From NCBI GenBank assembly GCA_017551095.1, contig JAFZMQ010000010.1, forward strand, positions 1 through 63,149: a stretch of DNA of 63,149 nt, in the 5' to 3' direction. Source of the stretch: Clostridia bacterium. GTDB lineage: Bacteria; Bacillota; Clostridia; UBA1381. Below the pieces are notes generated by a model, which was not told the DNA's origin, searched no databases, and was given only the letters and a program-made list of their open reading frames with translations. Every line of letters begins with the position of its first letter. The stretch's first letter is position 1. Positions 36,315 through 45,337 of the stretch are shown in pieces. The translations under genes and the position numbers were made by a program.

Positions 36315-38051
36315 ATGAAGAAATTGCTTTTGGGTAATGCCGCTGTGGCACAGGGTGCTTATGAAGCAGGTGTAAGAGTTGTTGCATCATACCCCGGAAC
36401 GCCCAGCACCGAAATAACCGAAAATATAGTAAAATATGATGAGATTTACGCTGAATGGTCGCCTAATGAAAAGGTTGCGGCAGAAGTCGCAATAGGTGCA
36501 TCAATCGGTGGCGGACGGGCGATGTCCTGTATGAAGCATGTAGGTCTTAATGTTATGGCAGACCCGGTATTTACCGTTTCATACACGGGCGTAAACGGCG
36601 GTCTTTTGTTCTGCGTTGCCGACGACCCCGGTATGCACTCATCTCAGAACGAGCAGGATTCACGCCACTATGCAAAGGCGTCAAAAACGGCTATGTTAGA
36701 GCCGTCCGATTCACAAGAATGTAAGGAATTTACCCGCCGTGCATTCGAGCTTTCGGAAAAGTTTGATACTCCGTTTTTCCTGCGTCTTTCCACGAGAGTT
36801 TCCCACTCACAAAGCTTGGTGGAAATCGGAAATCGTCAGGACGACGGGCTTAAACCCTACGAAAAGAGCGTACCAAAATACGTTATGATGCCCGCAATGG
36901 CGGTTAAACGCCATGTTGTAGTTGAGGAGCGTACAAAAAAGCTTATTGAATTTGCAGAAAACTGCGAATTTAATAAAATTGAGGACAATGGCTCAAAAAT
37001 CGGCGTAATAACCGCAGGAATATCATATATGTATGCAAAAGAGGCTCTCGGAGATAAGGTAAATTATTTAAAGCTCGGTATGGTTTATCCTCTCCCCGAA
37101 AAGCTGATACTTGACTTTGCAAAAACTGTTGATAAACTTTATGTAATAGAAGAGCTTGACCCGTTTATTGAAGAGCATTGCAAGGCATTAGGCATTGATG
37201 TTATAGGTAAAGACGCATTTACCATGCTTGGCGAATACACTCCTGCAATGATTAAAAAGGCAGTTTTGGGTAAAGATTCACCCGAGTTTTCGGAAATATC
37301 CGAAACAATTCCGCAAAGACCGCCCGTTTTATGCCCCGGCTGTCCGCACAGAGCAACATTTTATGTTCTTAAAAAGCTCGGGCTTGTAGTTTCGGGCGAT
37401 ATAGGCTGTTACACCTTAGGTGCAGCCGCCCCGCTTTCCAGCGTCGACACGACAATCTGTATGGGTGCGTCGGTTTCTGCGGCTCTCGGCATGGCAAAGG
37501 CAAGAGGAACAGAATTTAACAAAAAGCTCGTTTCTGTAATCGGCGATTCCACCTTTATCCATTCGGGAATCACAGGTCTTATCGACATTGTTTATAATAA
37601 AGGTGCAAACACGGTAATTATCCTCGATAACTCGATAACAGGTATGACGGGACATCAGGATAACCCCACAACAGGATATACAATCCGCGGCGAAGAAACA
37701 AAGCAGGTTGACCTTTTGGCACTTTGCAAGGCGGTCGGAGTAGAGCATGTAACCGTTGCAGATCCGTTTGACCTAAAAAACTTCGAAAAGGTTGTAAAGG
37801 AAGAGGTCGAGCGTAATGAGCCGTCGGTAATCATAGCACAAAGACCTTGTGCATTGTTAAAGAGAGTTAAATACACAGGTCACTGTACGATTACAGACAA
37901 GTGCAAAAAATGCAAAATGTGTATGAAACTCGGTTGTCCTGCCATCTCCGAGGGCAAAGACGGAAATGTTAAAATTGATTTGACGCAATGTAACGGCTGC
38001 GGTCTATGTGTAAATGTTTGTCCGTTTGACGCTATCAAAAAGGAGGATTAA
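36315..38051 (+). CDS. iorA: Indolepyruvate:ferredoxin oxidoreductase, alpha subunit
   Basis: 578 aa. IorA binds thiamine diphosphate and, with IorB, interconverts aryl pyruvates and aryl-acetyl-CoA using ferredoxin. The N-terminal half carries the pyruvate-oxidoreductase domain (SYPGTPSTEITENIV). CPGCPHRATFYVLKKLG and GDIGCYTLG lie before the TPP domain, which includes SVIGDSTFIHSGITGL. The C-terminus has two ferredoxin-like clusters (CKKCKMCMKLGCP and CNGCGLCVNVCP). The reaction is reversible in principle. The tyrosine T-box upstream suggests use in the reductive, amino-acid-making direction. Confidence 0.96.
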   Translation: MKKLLLGNAAVAQGAYEAGVRVVASYPGTPSTEITENIVKYDEIYAEWSPNEKVAAEVAIGASIGGGRAMSCMKHVGLNVMADPVFTVSYTGVNGGLLFCVADDPGMHSSQNEQDSRHYAKASKTAMLEPSDSQECKEFTRRAFELSEKFDTPFFLRLSTRVSHSQSLVEIGNRQDDGLKPYEKSVPKYVMMPAMAVKRHVVVEERTKKLIEFAENCEFNKIEDNGSKIGVITAGISYMYAKEALGDKVNYLKLGMVYPLPEKLILDFAKTVDKLYVIEELDPFIEEHCKALGIDVIGKDAFTMLGEYTPAMIKKAVLGKDSPEFSEISETIPQRPPVLCPGCPHRATFYVLKKLGLVVSGDIGCYTLGAAAPLSSVDTTICMGASVSAALGMAKARGTEFNKKLVSVIGDSTFIHSGITGLIDIVYNKGANTVIILDNSITGMTGHQDNPTTGYTIRGEETKQVDLLALCKAVGVEHVTVADPFDLKNFEKVVKEEVERNEPSVIIAQRPCALLKRVKYTGHCTITDKCKKCKMCMKLGCPAISEGKDGNVKIDLTQCNGCGLCVNVCPFDAIKKED

Positions 38052-38054
38052 GTT

Positions 38055-38621
38055 ATGAACAAAAGTGTAATGATTGTTGGCGTTGGCGGTCAGGGAACGC
38101 TACTTGCGAGCAGAATTTTAGGAAATACAGTAATTAGCGAGGGCTTTGATGTAAAGGTTTCCGAAGTCCATGGAATGAGTCAGCGTGGCGGAAGCGTCGT
38201 AACCTATGTAAAATACGGCGATAAGGTGTTTTCCCCCATTATAGAAAAGGGTGAGGCGGACATAATTTTAGCATTTGAAATGCTGGAAGCATACCGTGCC
38301 ATGACATATCTCAAAAAAGGCGGAAAAATTATCGTAAACACACAGGAAATAGACCCTATGCCCGTTATAACAGGGGCTATGGAATATCCACAGACTATAG
38401 AAAAAACACTTTCCGAAAAGGTTGATGTTCAATTTGTTGACGCCCTGTCCCTTGCCGAAAAAGCAGGAAATTTCAAGGCAGTAAATGTTGTCTTGATAGG
38501 CGTTATGGCAAAAAGCACCGATATTCCTTATGAAAAGTGGATTGAAACAATTAAAACAACTGTTCCCCCAAAATTCCTGGAAGTGAATCTGAAAGCCTTT
38601 GAGCTTGGATATAATTTATAG
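38055..38621 (+). CDS. iorB: Indolepyruvate:ferredoxin oxidoreductase, beta subunit
   Basis: 188 aa, the gamma-type domain of 2-oxoacid:ferredoxin oxidoreductases. GVGGQGTLLASRILG at the N-terminus and VHGMSQRGGSVVTYVKYG are diagnostic. It begins 3 nt after iorA, with AAGGAGG overlapping the iorA end, so the subunits are made together. It has no Fe-S motif of its own; the clusters are in IorA. Confidence 0.96.
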   Translation: MNKSVMIVGVGGQGTLLASRILGNTVISEGFDVKVSEVHGMSQRGGSVVTYVKYGDKVFSPIIEKGEADIILAFEMLEAYRAMTYLKKGGKIIVNTQEIDPMPVITGAMEYPQTIEKTLSEKVDVQFVDALSLAEKAGNFKAVNVVLIGVMAKSTDIPYEKWIETIKTTVPPKFLEVNLKAFELGYNL

Positions 38622-38633
38622 GAGGAAAACCAT

Positions 38634-39935
38634 ATGATGTGGCAAAAAGAAATTGAAACGATGCCCCGTTCCGAGCTCAAAAAGCTCCAAAGCGAACGGC
38701 TCGTTTGGCAGGTAAAAAGAATGTATGAAAATGTTGAGCTTTTCCGCAAGAGAATGGACGAAAAAGGTTTAAAACCCTCCGACATCAAGTCGGTTGATGA
38801 CCTTTCAAAGCTCCCGTTTTCCTACAAGCAGGATTTGAGGGATTACTATCCTTACGGACTTTTTGCAGTGCCTATGAACGAAATTGTCCGTGTCCACGCA
38901 TCAAGCGGAACTACGGGCAAAAAAATTGTTGTAGGCTACACAAAAAATGACCTTGAAGCCTGGAACAACTGCGTTGCAAGAATGATGACCGCAATCGGCT
39001 TAGGAAAAGACGATTTTATTCAGGTATCCTACGGCTACGGTCTTTTTACAGGCGGACTCGGTGCTCACGGCGGTGCGGAAACCGTCGGTGCTACTACAAT
39101 TCCTGTTTCTTCGGGAAATACGCATAACCAAATCCAGACTATGATTGACTTCGGTGCGACCGCTCTTTGCTGTACGCCCTCATATGCTCTCTATCTCGGC
39201 GAGGCGATTGAAGAGGCAGGTCTTACCGACAAGTTAAGACTTAAAGCCGGAATTTTCGGTGCAGAGCCTTGGACAGAGGATATGCGTGTCGCAATTGAGC
39301 AAAAACTGCACTTAAAGGCATACGACATCTACGGCCTTTCCGAAATAATGGGTCCCGGCGTTGCCTGTGAGTGTGAAGAACAGGCAGGTATGCATGTATG
39401 GGAGGATATGTTTATCCCGGAAATAGTTGATCCCGACACAGGTGAGCAGCTACCCTACGGCGAACAGGGTGAGCTTGTCTTCACAACTATCACAAAAGAG
39501 GGATTTCCGCTTATCCGCTACCGCACACATGACATATGCACACTTATCCCCGAGCCCTGCAAATGCGGAAGAACGCATATTCGTATGAAAAAGCCGTGCG
39601 GAAGAAGTGACGATATGCTTATTATAAGGGGCGTAAATGTATTCCCGAGCCAGATTGAAGAAGTGCTTTTGAAAATCGGTGAGGGCATAACGCCAAACTA
39701 TCAGATAATTGTCGACCGTGTAAACAATACCGATACTTTTGACATAAATGTTGAAATGAGCGAGGGACTTTTCGCCGACGATATAAGAACGGTTGAAACT
39801 CTTGAAAAGAATATAACCGCAAAAATACGCGAAGTTTTGGGTATCGGTGCTAAGGTTCACCTTGTAAATCCAAAATCCATAACACGCAGCGAGGGAAAAG
39901 CAAAAAGAGTAATTGACAACCGAAATCTCAAATAG
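38634..39935 (+). CDS. paaK: Phenylacetate--CoA ligase
   Basis: 433 aa, the PaaK branch of adenylate-forming ligases that make arylacetyl-CoA with ATP. Marks are VHASSGTTGKKIVVGYT, DIYGLSEIMGPGVACEC, the region IRYRTHDI and GRSDDMLIIRGVNVFPSQIEE, and the C-terminal GKAKRVIDNR. Two ATGs are adjacent behind GGAGGAAAACCAT. It starts 12 nt after iorB. In many anaerobes paaK follows iorAB. Here it can convert phenyl-, hydroxyphenyl- or indoleacetate to the CoA ester that IorAB could carboxylate. Confidence 0.94.
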   Translation: MMWQKEIETMPRSELKKLQSERLVWQVKRMYENVELFRKRMDEKGLKPSDIKSVDDLSKLPFSYKQDLRDYYPYGLFAVPMNEIVRVHASSGTTGKKIVVGYTKNDLEAWNNCVARMMTAIGLGKDDFIQVSYGYGLFTGGLGAHGGAETVGATTIPVSSGNTHNQIQTMIDFGATALCCTPSYALYLGEAIEEAGLTDKLRLKAGIFGAEPWTEDMRVAIEQKLHLKAYDIYGLSEIMGPGVACECEEQAGMHVWEDMFIPEIVDPDTGEQLPYGEQGELVFTTITKEGFPLIRYRTHDICTLIPEPCKCGRTHIRMKKPCGRSDDMLIIRGVNVFPSQIEEVLLKIGEGITPNYQIIVDRVNNTDTFDINVEMSEGLFADDIRTVETLEKNITAKIREVLGIGAKVHLVNPKSITRSEGKAKRVIDNRNLK

Positions 39936-39953
39936 TAGGAGGAGGAAATTATT

Positions 39954-40385
39954 ATGCTTATAAAACAGCTTTCCGTTTTTGTTGAAAACAAACCCGGGCG
40001 TCTTGCCGCAGTTATTGAAACTCTTGGTAAAAACGGCATAAATATGAGTGCATTGTCACTTGCCGACACCTCGGAATACGGCATTTTAAGAGTTATTGTT
40101 GATAATCCTGAAAACGCCGCCGAAAAACTCAAAACAATCGGCGTTATCGTAAAGGTGACAACCGTTTTGGCAGTGCCTATGGAGGACACCCCCGGCGGAC
40201 TTTCAAAAATTCTTGATGTATTTCTCAAAAATGAAATCAATGTCGATTATATGTACGCTTTTGTAGGCAAAGCCGCAAATAAAGCGGTAATGGTCGTTAA
40301 GGTTTCCGATGTCAAAAAGGCGGAAGAAGCCCTGGAAAAAGCCGGTGTGCCTACGCTTGACACCGACGATATTTACAGAATTTAA
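39954..40385 (+). CDS. ACT-domain amino acid-binding protein
   Basis: 143 aa made of two ACT modules (VFVENKPGRLAAVIETLGK and VPMEDTPGGLSKILDVFLK, each at the start of a repeat). It lacks a catalytic domain. Free-standing ACT proteins of this type accompany iorAB-paaK in many Clostridia and archaea and are thought to sense an aromatic amino acid. It is the last gene of the T-box operon, 18 nt after paaK, followed by a strong terminator. Confidence 0.88.
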   Translation: MLIKQLSVFVENKPGRLAAVIETLGKNGINMSALSLADTSEYGILRVIVDNPENAAEKLKTIGVIVKVTTVLAVPMEDTPGGLSKILDVFLKNEINVDYMYAFVGKAANKAVMVVKVSDVKKAEEALEKAGVPTLDTDDIYRI

Positions 40386-40393
40386 TCTGAATC

Positions 40394-40426
40394 AAAAAAA
40401 CTGACTGCCAAGCAGTCAGTTTTTTA
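40394..40426. terminator. Bidirectional terminator of the T-box operon
   Basis: CTGACTG/CAGTCAG with a 5-nt loop, flanked by seven A and six T, sits between the ACT gene and the converging DUF4956 gene. Confidence 0.9.
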
Positions 40427-40432
40427 GTCTAA

Positions 40433-41110
40433 TTAAAATGTCGCCTCTCCGTCATGTTCTAATAGCGATGCGGAAACAACCCCGTCAATTGCCATAATAT
40501 CTTTTATAAGCTCTGCTCCGCCTGATGTCCGCATTTCAACTATCATATCGTATGTTGAAGATGTCATGTTCCTTGATTTTACGGTGTAATACTTTGCATA
40601 TTTTTTTATTGCTTCCGAAATTTTTGTTTCTGTTTCGGCATCATTGCAATTTACAACCAAAAGCATAGGTGCTTTTATGAGCGGTATTCTGTCAAGAATA
40701 AATATGACTATCGTAATAGCAAGAGAAAGGACAACGGCAAATTCTGCCAGACCTGCACCGCAGATTATACCGATACTGATTGACCAGAACAAAAACATTA
40801 AATCAATCGGGTCTTTAATTGCCGTACGGAAACGAACAATGGACAACGCACCGACCATTCCCAAAGAAACAACAATGCTTGACTGAATTGTTGTTATTAT
40901 GGCGGTTGTTATAAGTGCAACACCGACTAATGCGATATTAAAATTCTTTGAGTAAAAATTCTTTCTTACCATTATGCGATAGGTAAAAAATATATACATT
41001 GCCAAAAGTGCCGCAATAGACAGCGACATAATAAGCGATACGACATTTATATCCGTCGACGCAAACCCCTCTAAAAATGATTTTTTGAAAATGTTGTTAA
41101 AAGTATTCAT
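40433..41110 (-). CDS. DUF4956 membrane protein
   Basis: 225 aa. The N-terminal half has about four membrane helices with the conserved loop GMVGALSIVRFRTAIKDP, the hallmark of DUF4956. A soluble alpha/beta C-terminal domain follows. The function is not established. In many bacteria it is encoded beside a VTC-domain polymerase and a CotH kinase, as here, and it probably forms a membrane partner of one of them. It follows the VTC gene by 9 nt and ends the operon. Confidence 0.88.
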   Translation of the reverse strand: MNTFNNIFKKSFLEGFASTDINVVSLIMSLSIAALLAMYIFFTYRIMVRKNFYSKNFNIALVGVALITTAIITTIQSSIVVSLGMVGALSIVRFRTAIKDPIDLMFLFWSISIGIICGAGLAEFAVVLSLAITIVIFILDRIPLIKAPMLLVVNCNDAETETKISEAIKKYAKYYTVKSRNMTSSTYDMIVEMRTSGGAELIKDIMAIDGVVSASLLEHDGEATF

Positions 41111-41119
41111 AATTTCCTC

Positions 41120-41809
41120 CTATACTGTAAATCTTCTGCATAAATAGTATTTTGAATATGCAGTTTGCTGCAAATTTTCAAGTTGCAACGCTTGGTAGAT
41201 GAAATCGGGTAGGTATTCGTCAAATTTCACTTCCATTAACTGTTGTCCCTTTGGCATTACAGGGCGTTTTAAAATTTCTTCCAAAAGGAAATTTTCTGTC
41301 TCCTGTGACGAGGACACATTCGTGTCAAAGGTGACACGGACATTCCCGTTTTTATAAACATACGGCACTCTGTCATATTCGACAATCACCTTTGGTTTCA
41401 TTCCCCGCCTCATCATATCAAGCATCAGCTTATTGAATACAGGCGGCGTTTCATTTGTGATTTTCAGATACTTTCCGTTTATCAATTCGTCGCACTGTTC
41501 TTTTGTTATAATGCAGGATTTTTTAAGCGTTTTTCCACGCTCCTTACGCTTACATTCAAGAGAAATCCGCTCATCGCTGTAATTGTATATGCGTATGCGG
41601 AACTTTTCTCTCGGGTCTGTACCGTTTTCATTTTCGTAATAACAGCTATTGTAGTAATCGTCAAAGTAAAGGCTTCTAATATTATACTGCCCGTTTTGCG
41701 TGTGCTTGTCCTTTGGCATTATTGCGGAAACACGCATTTTCAAAAGCTCCATTTGTTGATCTGAAATAAGGTATTTCAGCTCATGCCGGTATTTTGGTTC
41801 ATTTATCAT
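41120..41809 (-). CDS. VTC-domain polyphosphate polymerase
   Basis: 229 aa, a single VTC catalytic domain (CYTH-like tunnel fold) known from yeast to polymerise phosphate from ATP. Basic and acidic tunnel residues are visible in YRHELKYLIS, IRSLYFDDYYNSCYYENENG, KFRIRIYNY, LECKRKERGKTLKKS, VIVEYDRVPYVY and the C-terminal LMEVKFDEYLPD. It overlaps the CotH gene by 4 nt and precedes DUF4956. Bacterial VTC proteins of this kind are little studied, so polyphosphate synthesis is the likely but unproven role. Confidence 0.88.
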   Translation of the reverse strand: MINEPKYRHELKYLISDQQMELLKMRVSAIMPKDKHTQNGQYNIRSLYFDDYYNSCYYENENGTDPREKFRIRIYNYSDERISLECKRKERGKTLKKSCIITKEQCDELINGKYLKITNETPPVFNKLMLDMMRRGMKPKVIVEYDRVPYVYKNGNVRVTFDTNVSSSQETENFLLEEILKRPVMPKGQQLMEVKFDEYLPDFIYQALQLENLQQTAYSKYYLCRRFTV

Positions 41810-43629
41810 TTACCGTACCTTTTCCCCCTTTTTAAAACGCAATATCCTAAAATCAATAAAACTATGACAAATACTGTAAGGACACCGCATAGAATATATT
41901 CTTTGACATATCGTCTTGCTTGTATTAACACTCTTTTATACAAACTGTTTGAGGATATGAATATTTCCTTATCCTCAAAAACAGGCTCATCAAAGTCAAA
42001 CACATGATTGTCATAAGAATCAATATAGACATTATTGCCTTTTTCAAATCCTTGAAATTCAGGACAAGCCGAAACGGGTTCGCCTTTGGGAACGGCGTAT
42101 GACAAAAACACTTCATCTATGCCCGTTTCAATTTGAACAATACAATACTCTCTTTTTTCTATCCATGCCTCACTTAAAAACTCAATCCTCTTTTTCAAAT
42201 ATTCTCGGATTTTACCACTGCTACAATCAGTATCTTCCCTGTACCAGCGGACTTTGTTCTGATAAGACGCCTCTTTTATGAATTCCTCCTGCCTCTTAAT
42301 ATCAACCGCAACAAGCTGTGTTAATTTCGGAAGCAGTTCCTTACTGTATATTTCAACCACCCTATCGTAAAACTTCTCATTATTATATAATGTGTAATAG
42401 TACGGCATCGGGTTTTCACGGGTTTTTAATCGGCGGTTTGCAAAAAATGTGCAAGGATTGGCAATATGACTTAAACTTCCAAAAATCAAATCATAATCCC
42501 ATATGGGTCCGCCGTAAAACCGAGGCTCTCCGTCTACGTACCTGCAATAAAAATAGCTGCTGCAAAAATCGGCATCGGTATTTTCCGTTATTTCATCAAT
42601 CAAATACTTACTTGCCCACGAATCTATGTCAATATGCGTTAAAGTCCCGTCTTCCATTTCCTTTTCCATAAGATTGACATCGCTTTTTATTTTTCTCATT
42701 TGAGATGTAGTAACAGTATCAGGTGCTGTAATCTCAGTTGCCCGTCCAAAACTTGTTATAAACGGGTTTTGCAGTTGGTCAAATCTCCAGCTTGGCTCAT
42801 TTTTGCAAATAAAACCGTCATTTTCGCCTATGTCCAGTCTAGTTTTTTCTATCTCAATTTTCTCACATAGCAAATATAATCCGTTATAGTCGCCATTTAT
42901 ATATAAATCAACATATTCGCTCTCAGGAGTCCATTCCAATTTTGTGCTTTTCGCAAAATCAAACACCATTTTGTTTTTTAGGTTTGTCGTGTCATTAGCA
43001 TTTGCAAGTAAAATCCACTTTTGAGCATCACCCATTTCGAGCAAATTGTTTGGTTTCTCTAAATTTATGGCAAACGGCTTTTTTTCAAGACCGAATGTTC
43101 CGTTTCCACGGCATTTTATACTGTCATTACTACCTAAATAATTACAATATCCGTCACTTGTGTATAAGGCAACAACAGCTTCGGTCTTATTGTTTTTATT
43201 AGCGTATATTCTGTCTATTTCCTCTGGTTTTGTTTCTACGTACATAGCCGCAACATTTGCGGATTTTAGAAATTTCACAGGATATGTTTCATCATTTGCC
43301 GACAAAGAATATTCCTTTTCAAATTCGACAAATTCGAGGCTGTCGCCGTTTGTAAACTCTCTGCCGTCTAAATATATCTTGGATCCCACCGATTTTTCAA
43401 GGCTTATATGCATATTTCGTGGTTCTGCATAAGATGGCAGAAACACAAATCCCTTACCCTCATCATTTTTCCAAAGGTGTATTGTTTCCATGTTCCCGTC
43501 TTGTTCTATTTGGAATGAAATTATATTTTCCAATCTTTCATTTTCCTTAATCTCTACATAATTTTTGCACACAAAAATGGTCAGCATTATTAAAAAAACC
43601 GAAATTACAGCACTGTAAAATGATTTCAT
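41806..43629 (-). CDS. CotH-family protein kinase, membrane anchored
   Basis: 607 aa. An N-terminal helix and a C-terminal helix (CGVLTVFVIVLLILGY) place the body outside the membrane. The central CotH domain has KCRGNGTF, KKPFAINLEK, YVDLYINGDYNGLYLLCEK and GGPIWDYDLIFG, matching the atypical kinases that phosphorylate spore-coat proteins. The start is the ATG after GGGAGGTGTTTT. Coupling to VTC and DUF4956 and an exporter upstream suggests a surface-modification system. The natural substrate is not visible. Confidence 0.88.
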   Translation of the reverse strand: MKSFYSAVISVFLIMLTIFVCKNYVEIKENERLENIISFQIEQDGNMETIHLWKNDEGKGFVFLPSYAEPRNMHISLEKSVGSKIYLDGREFTNGDSLEFVEFEKEYSLSANDETYPVKFLKSANVAAMYVETKPEEIDRIYANKNNKTEAVVALYTSDGYCNYLGSNDSIKCRGNGTFGLEKKPFAINLEKPNNLLEMGDAQKWILLANANDTTNLKNKMVFDFAKSTKLEWTPESEYVDLYINGDYNGLYLLCEKIEIEKTRLDIGENDGFICKNEPSWRFDQLQNPFITSFGRATEITAPDTVTTSQMRKIKSDVNLMEKEMEDGTLTHIDIDSWASKYLIDEITENTDADFCSSYFYCRYVDGEPRFYGGPIWDYDLIFGSLSHIANPCTFFANRRLKTRENPMPYYYTLYNNEKFYDRVVEIYSKELLPKLTQLVAVDIKRQEEFIKEASYQNKVRWYREDTDCSSGKIREYLKKRIEFLSEAWIEKREYCIVQIETGIDEVFLSYAVPKGEPVSACPEFQGFEKGNNVYIDSYDNHVFDFDEPVFEDKEIFISSNSLYKRVLIQARRYVKEYILCGVLTVFVIVLLILGYCVLKRGKRYGK

Positions 43630-43659
43630 AAAACACCTCCCGCATAGTTTTTGCATTTT

Positions 43660-45300
43660 TTACTTTTTTTCAATATAGATAACCCTATCGCAAATATCAA
43701 ACGCCGCCTGTTTATGACTTACTATTATGCAAGTCTTATTAGTCATATTGCGTATTGCCAAAAGGAGATTTTTTTCGGTTACGGAATCAAGTGCCGAGGT
43801 CGATTCATCCAAAAGCAATATCGGTGCGTCGTGGAGTATCGCCCTTGCTATCGATATACGCTGTATCTGCCCCTCGGAAAGTCCTGCACCCTTTTCGCCA
43901 AGCTCTGTATCAAGCCCTTTATCAAGCGTTTTGATATAGTCCCAGATTTGTGCGATTTTTGCGGCGTTTATTATCTCTTCATCATTTGCGTCGCTCTTTC
44001 CGAAGGTTATATTCTCCCTAATTGTCCCCGACAAAATAAGGTTTCCCTGCGGTACATACGCAAAAAGTCCTCTTGTTGAGCTATCCAGCGGAAATTCTTC
44101 CTCTTTGCATTTTATATACATCTTTCCGCTTTGGTTTGGTATGATTCCCAAAAGCAATTTCATTACCGTACTTTTTCCTGCACCCGATTCACCGGCAATA
44201 ACGACACATTCACCCTTTTTAATATCCATATTTATGCCCGATACAACTGCATCTTCATCATAGGAAAATGTCACATCATCAAGAACAATGTTTTCCATTT
44301 TGGCATAAACTGTTTCTGCATTTACAGGATTTACAACTGTTTCGTCGGTGATATTTTCAAGCTCTAAAATTCTTTCAACCGACGCGATTACGGCAAACGC
44401 CCTCGGGATAAGGCTTGATATACTCTTAAACGGCGATTGTATCTGTGCGACAAGAGCCAAAATAGCGGTAACATCGCCGTAGGTCATCTCGCCTATCGAC
44501 AGCTTATACGCCGCATATGCCATAGCAAAGTAGTAACCGGCATTGAAAATCAAAAACAGTCCTATTTGTGCAAAAACCGAAACCGTAACCCTTCTAATTC
44601 TCAGTTTATAAGTCCTTGTCTGCAATGCCTCACTCTTGTCAAGCACCTTGTTCTCGCAACCGAAGGATTTAACCACCAAAAGATTTTGCAGGATTTCAAG
44701 CATAAACGATTTCGTTTTCCCGTCGTATTCCTGGCAAAGTATATGCATTTTTTTATATTTCGAGGAATATATCCTTGCACCAACCGCAACTACCGGTCCG
44801 ATACAAAGAATAATGAGTGCCAATGTTGCATCAATTTTATAAAGCACGAAAAATGCACCTATAATGCTCGTCAAAAACATAACCGCATACGGCAAAATGT
44901 CAATTATACCGTTTACGATTACCGAAACGTCGCTGTTAATCCTGTTCATCAGCTCACCCGAGTGGAATTTTGAAACAGAAAGGTAGTCCTTTTTTATAAG
45001 GATTCCGAATATATGCCTTTTTAAAGCTATCTCAAACCGCGAACAAGCATGGACATTCAGATAACTTACTGTTATTTGCAAAACAAGTCTTATCAAAAGC
45101 AGCATCAAAAGCACCAAAAAGGCGTCCTTTAAAACGCCGTCCGTCTGCTTTGTCGCAATATCCATTACATCCTTCGACGCCGTGGCAAAATTTATCTGTA
45201 TTACGGACAGTGCTATGCTTATAACACTTAAAAGTATTATGACAGGAAAAGACTTTTTCCCGTTTTCAAATATCCATTTCCACGCATTTTTCTTTTTCAT
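43660..45300 (-). CDS. ABC exporter (transmembrane and ATPase domains fused)
   Basis: 546 aa. Six membrane helices in the first 310 residues are followed by an ATPase domain with P-loop GESGAGKST, the signature LSEGQIQRISIARAI (Glu instead of Gly in LSGGQ), Walker B PILLLDESTSALD and an H-loop His (IIVSHKQAA). It works as a homodimer or with an unlinked partner. It lies 30 nt before the CotH gene and 37 nt after the RNase M5-like gene. The cargo is unknown; lipids, peptides and drugs are all possible for this family. Confidence 0.9.
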   Translation of the reverse strand: MKKKNAWKWIFENGKKSFPVIILLSVISIALSVIQINFATASKDVMDIATKQTDGVLKDAFLVLLMLLLIRLVLQITVSYLNVHACSRFEIALKRHIFGILIKKDYLSVSKFHSGELMNRINSDVSVIVNGIIDILPYAVMFLTSIIGAFFVLYKIDATLALIILCIGPVVAVGARIYSSKYKKMHILCQEYDGKTKSFMLEILQNLLVVKSFGCENKVLDKSEALQTRTYKLRIRRVTVSVFAQIGLFLIFNAGYYFAMAYAAYKLSIGEMTYGDVTAILALVAQIQSPFKSISSLIPRAFAVIASVERILELENITDETVVNPVNAETVYAKMENIVLDDVTFSYDEDAVVSGINMDIKKGECVVIAGESGAGKSTVMKLLLGIIPNQSGKMYIKCKEEEFPLDSSTRGLFAYVPQGNLILSGTIRENITFGKSDANDEEIINAAKIAQIWDYIKTLDKGLDTELGEKGAGLSEGQIQRISIARAILHDAPILLLDESTSALDSVTEKNLLLAIRNMTNKTCIIVSHKQAAFDICDRVIYIEKK

Positions 45301-45337
45301 AAGCAACTCTCTTTTTTTACAAACTATTTTAATTATT

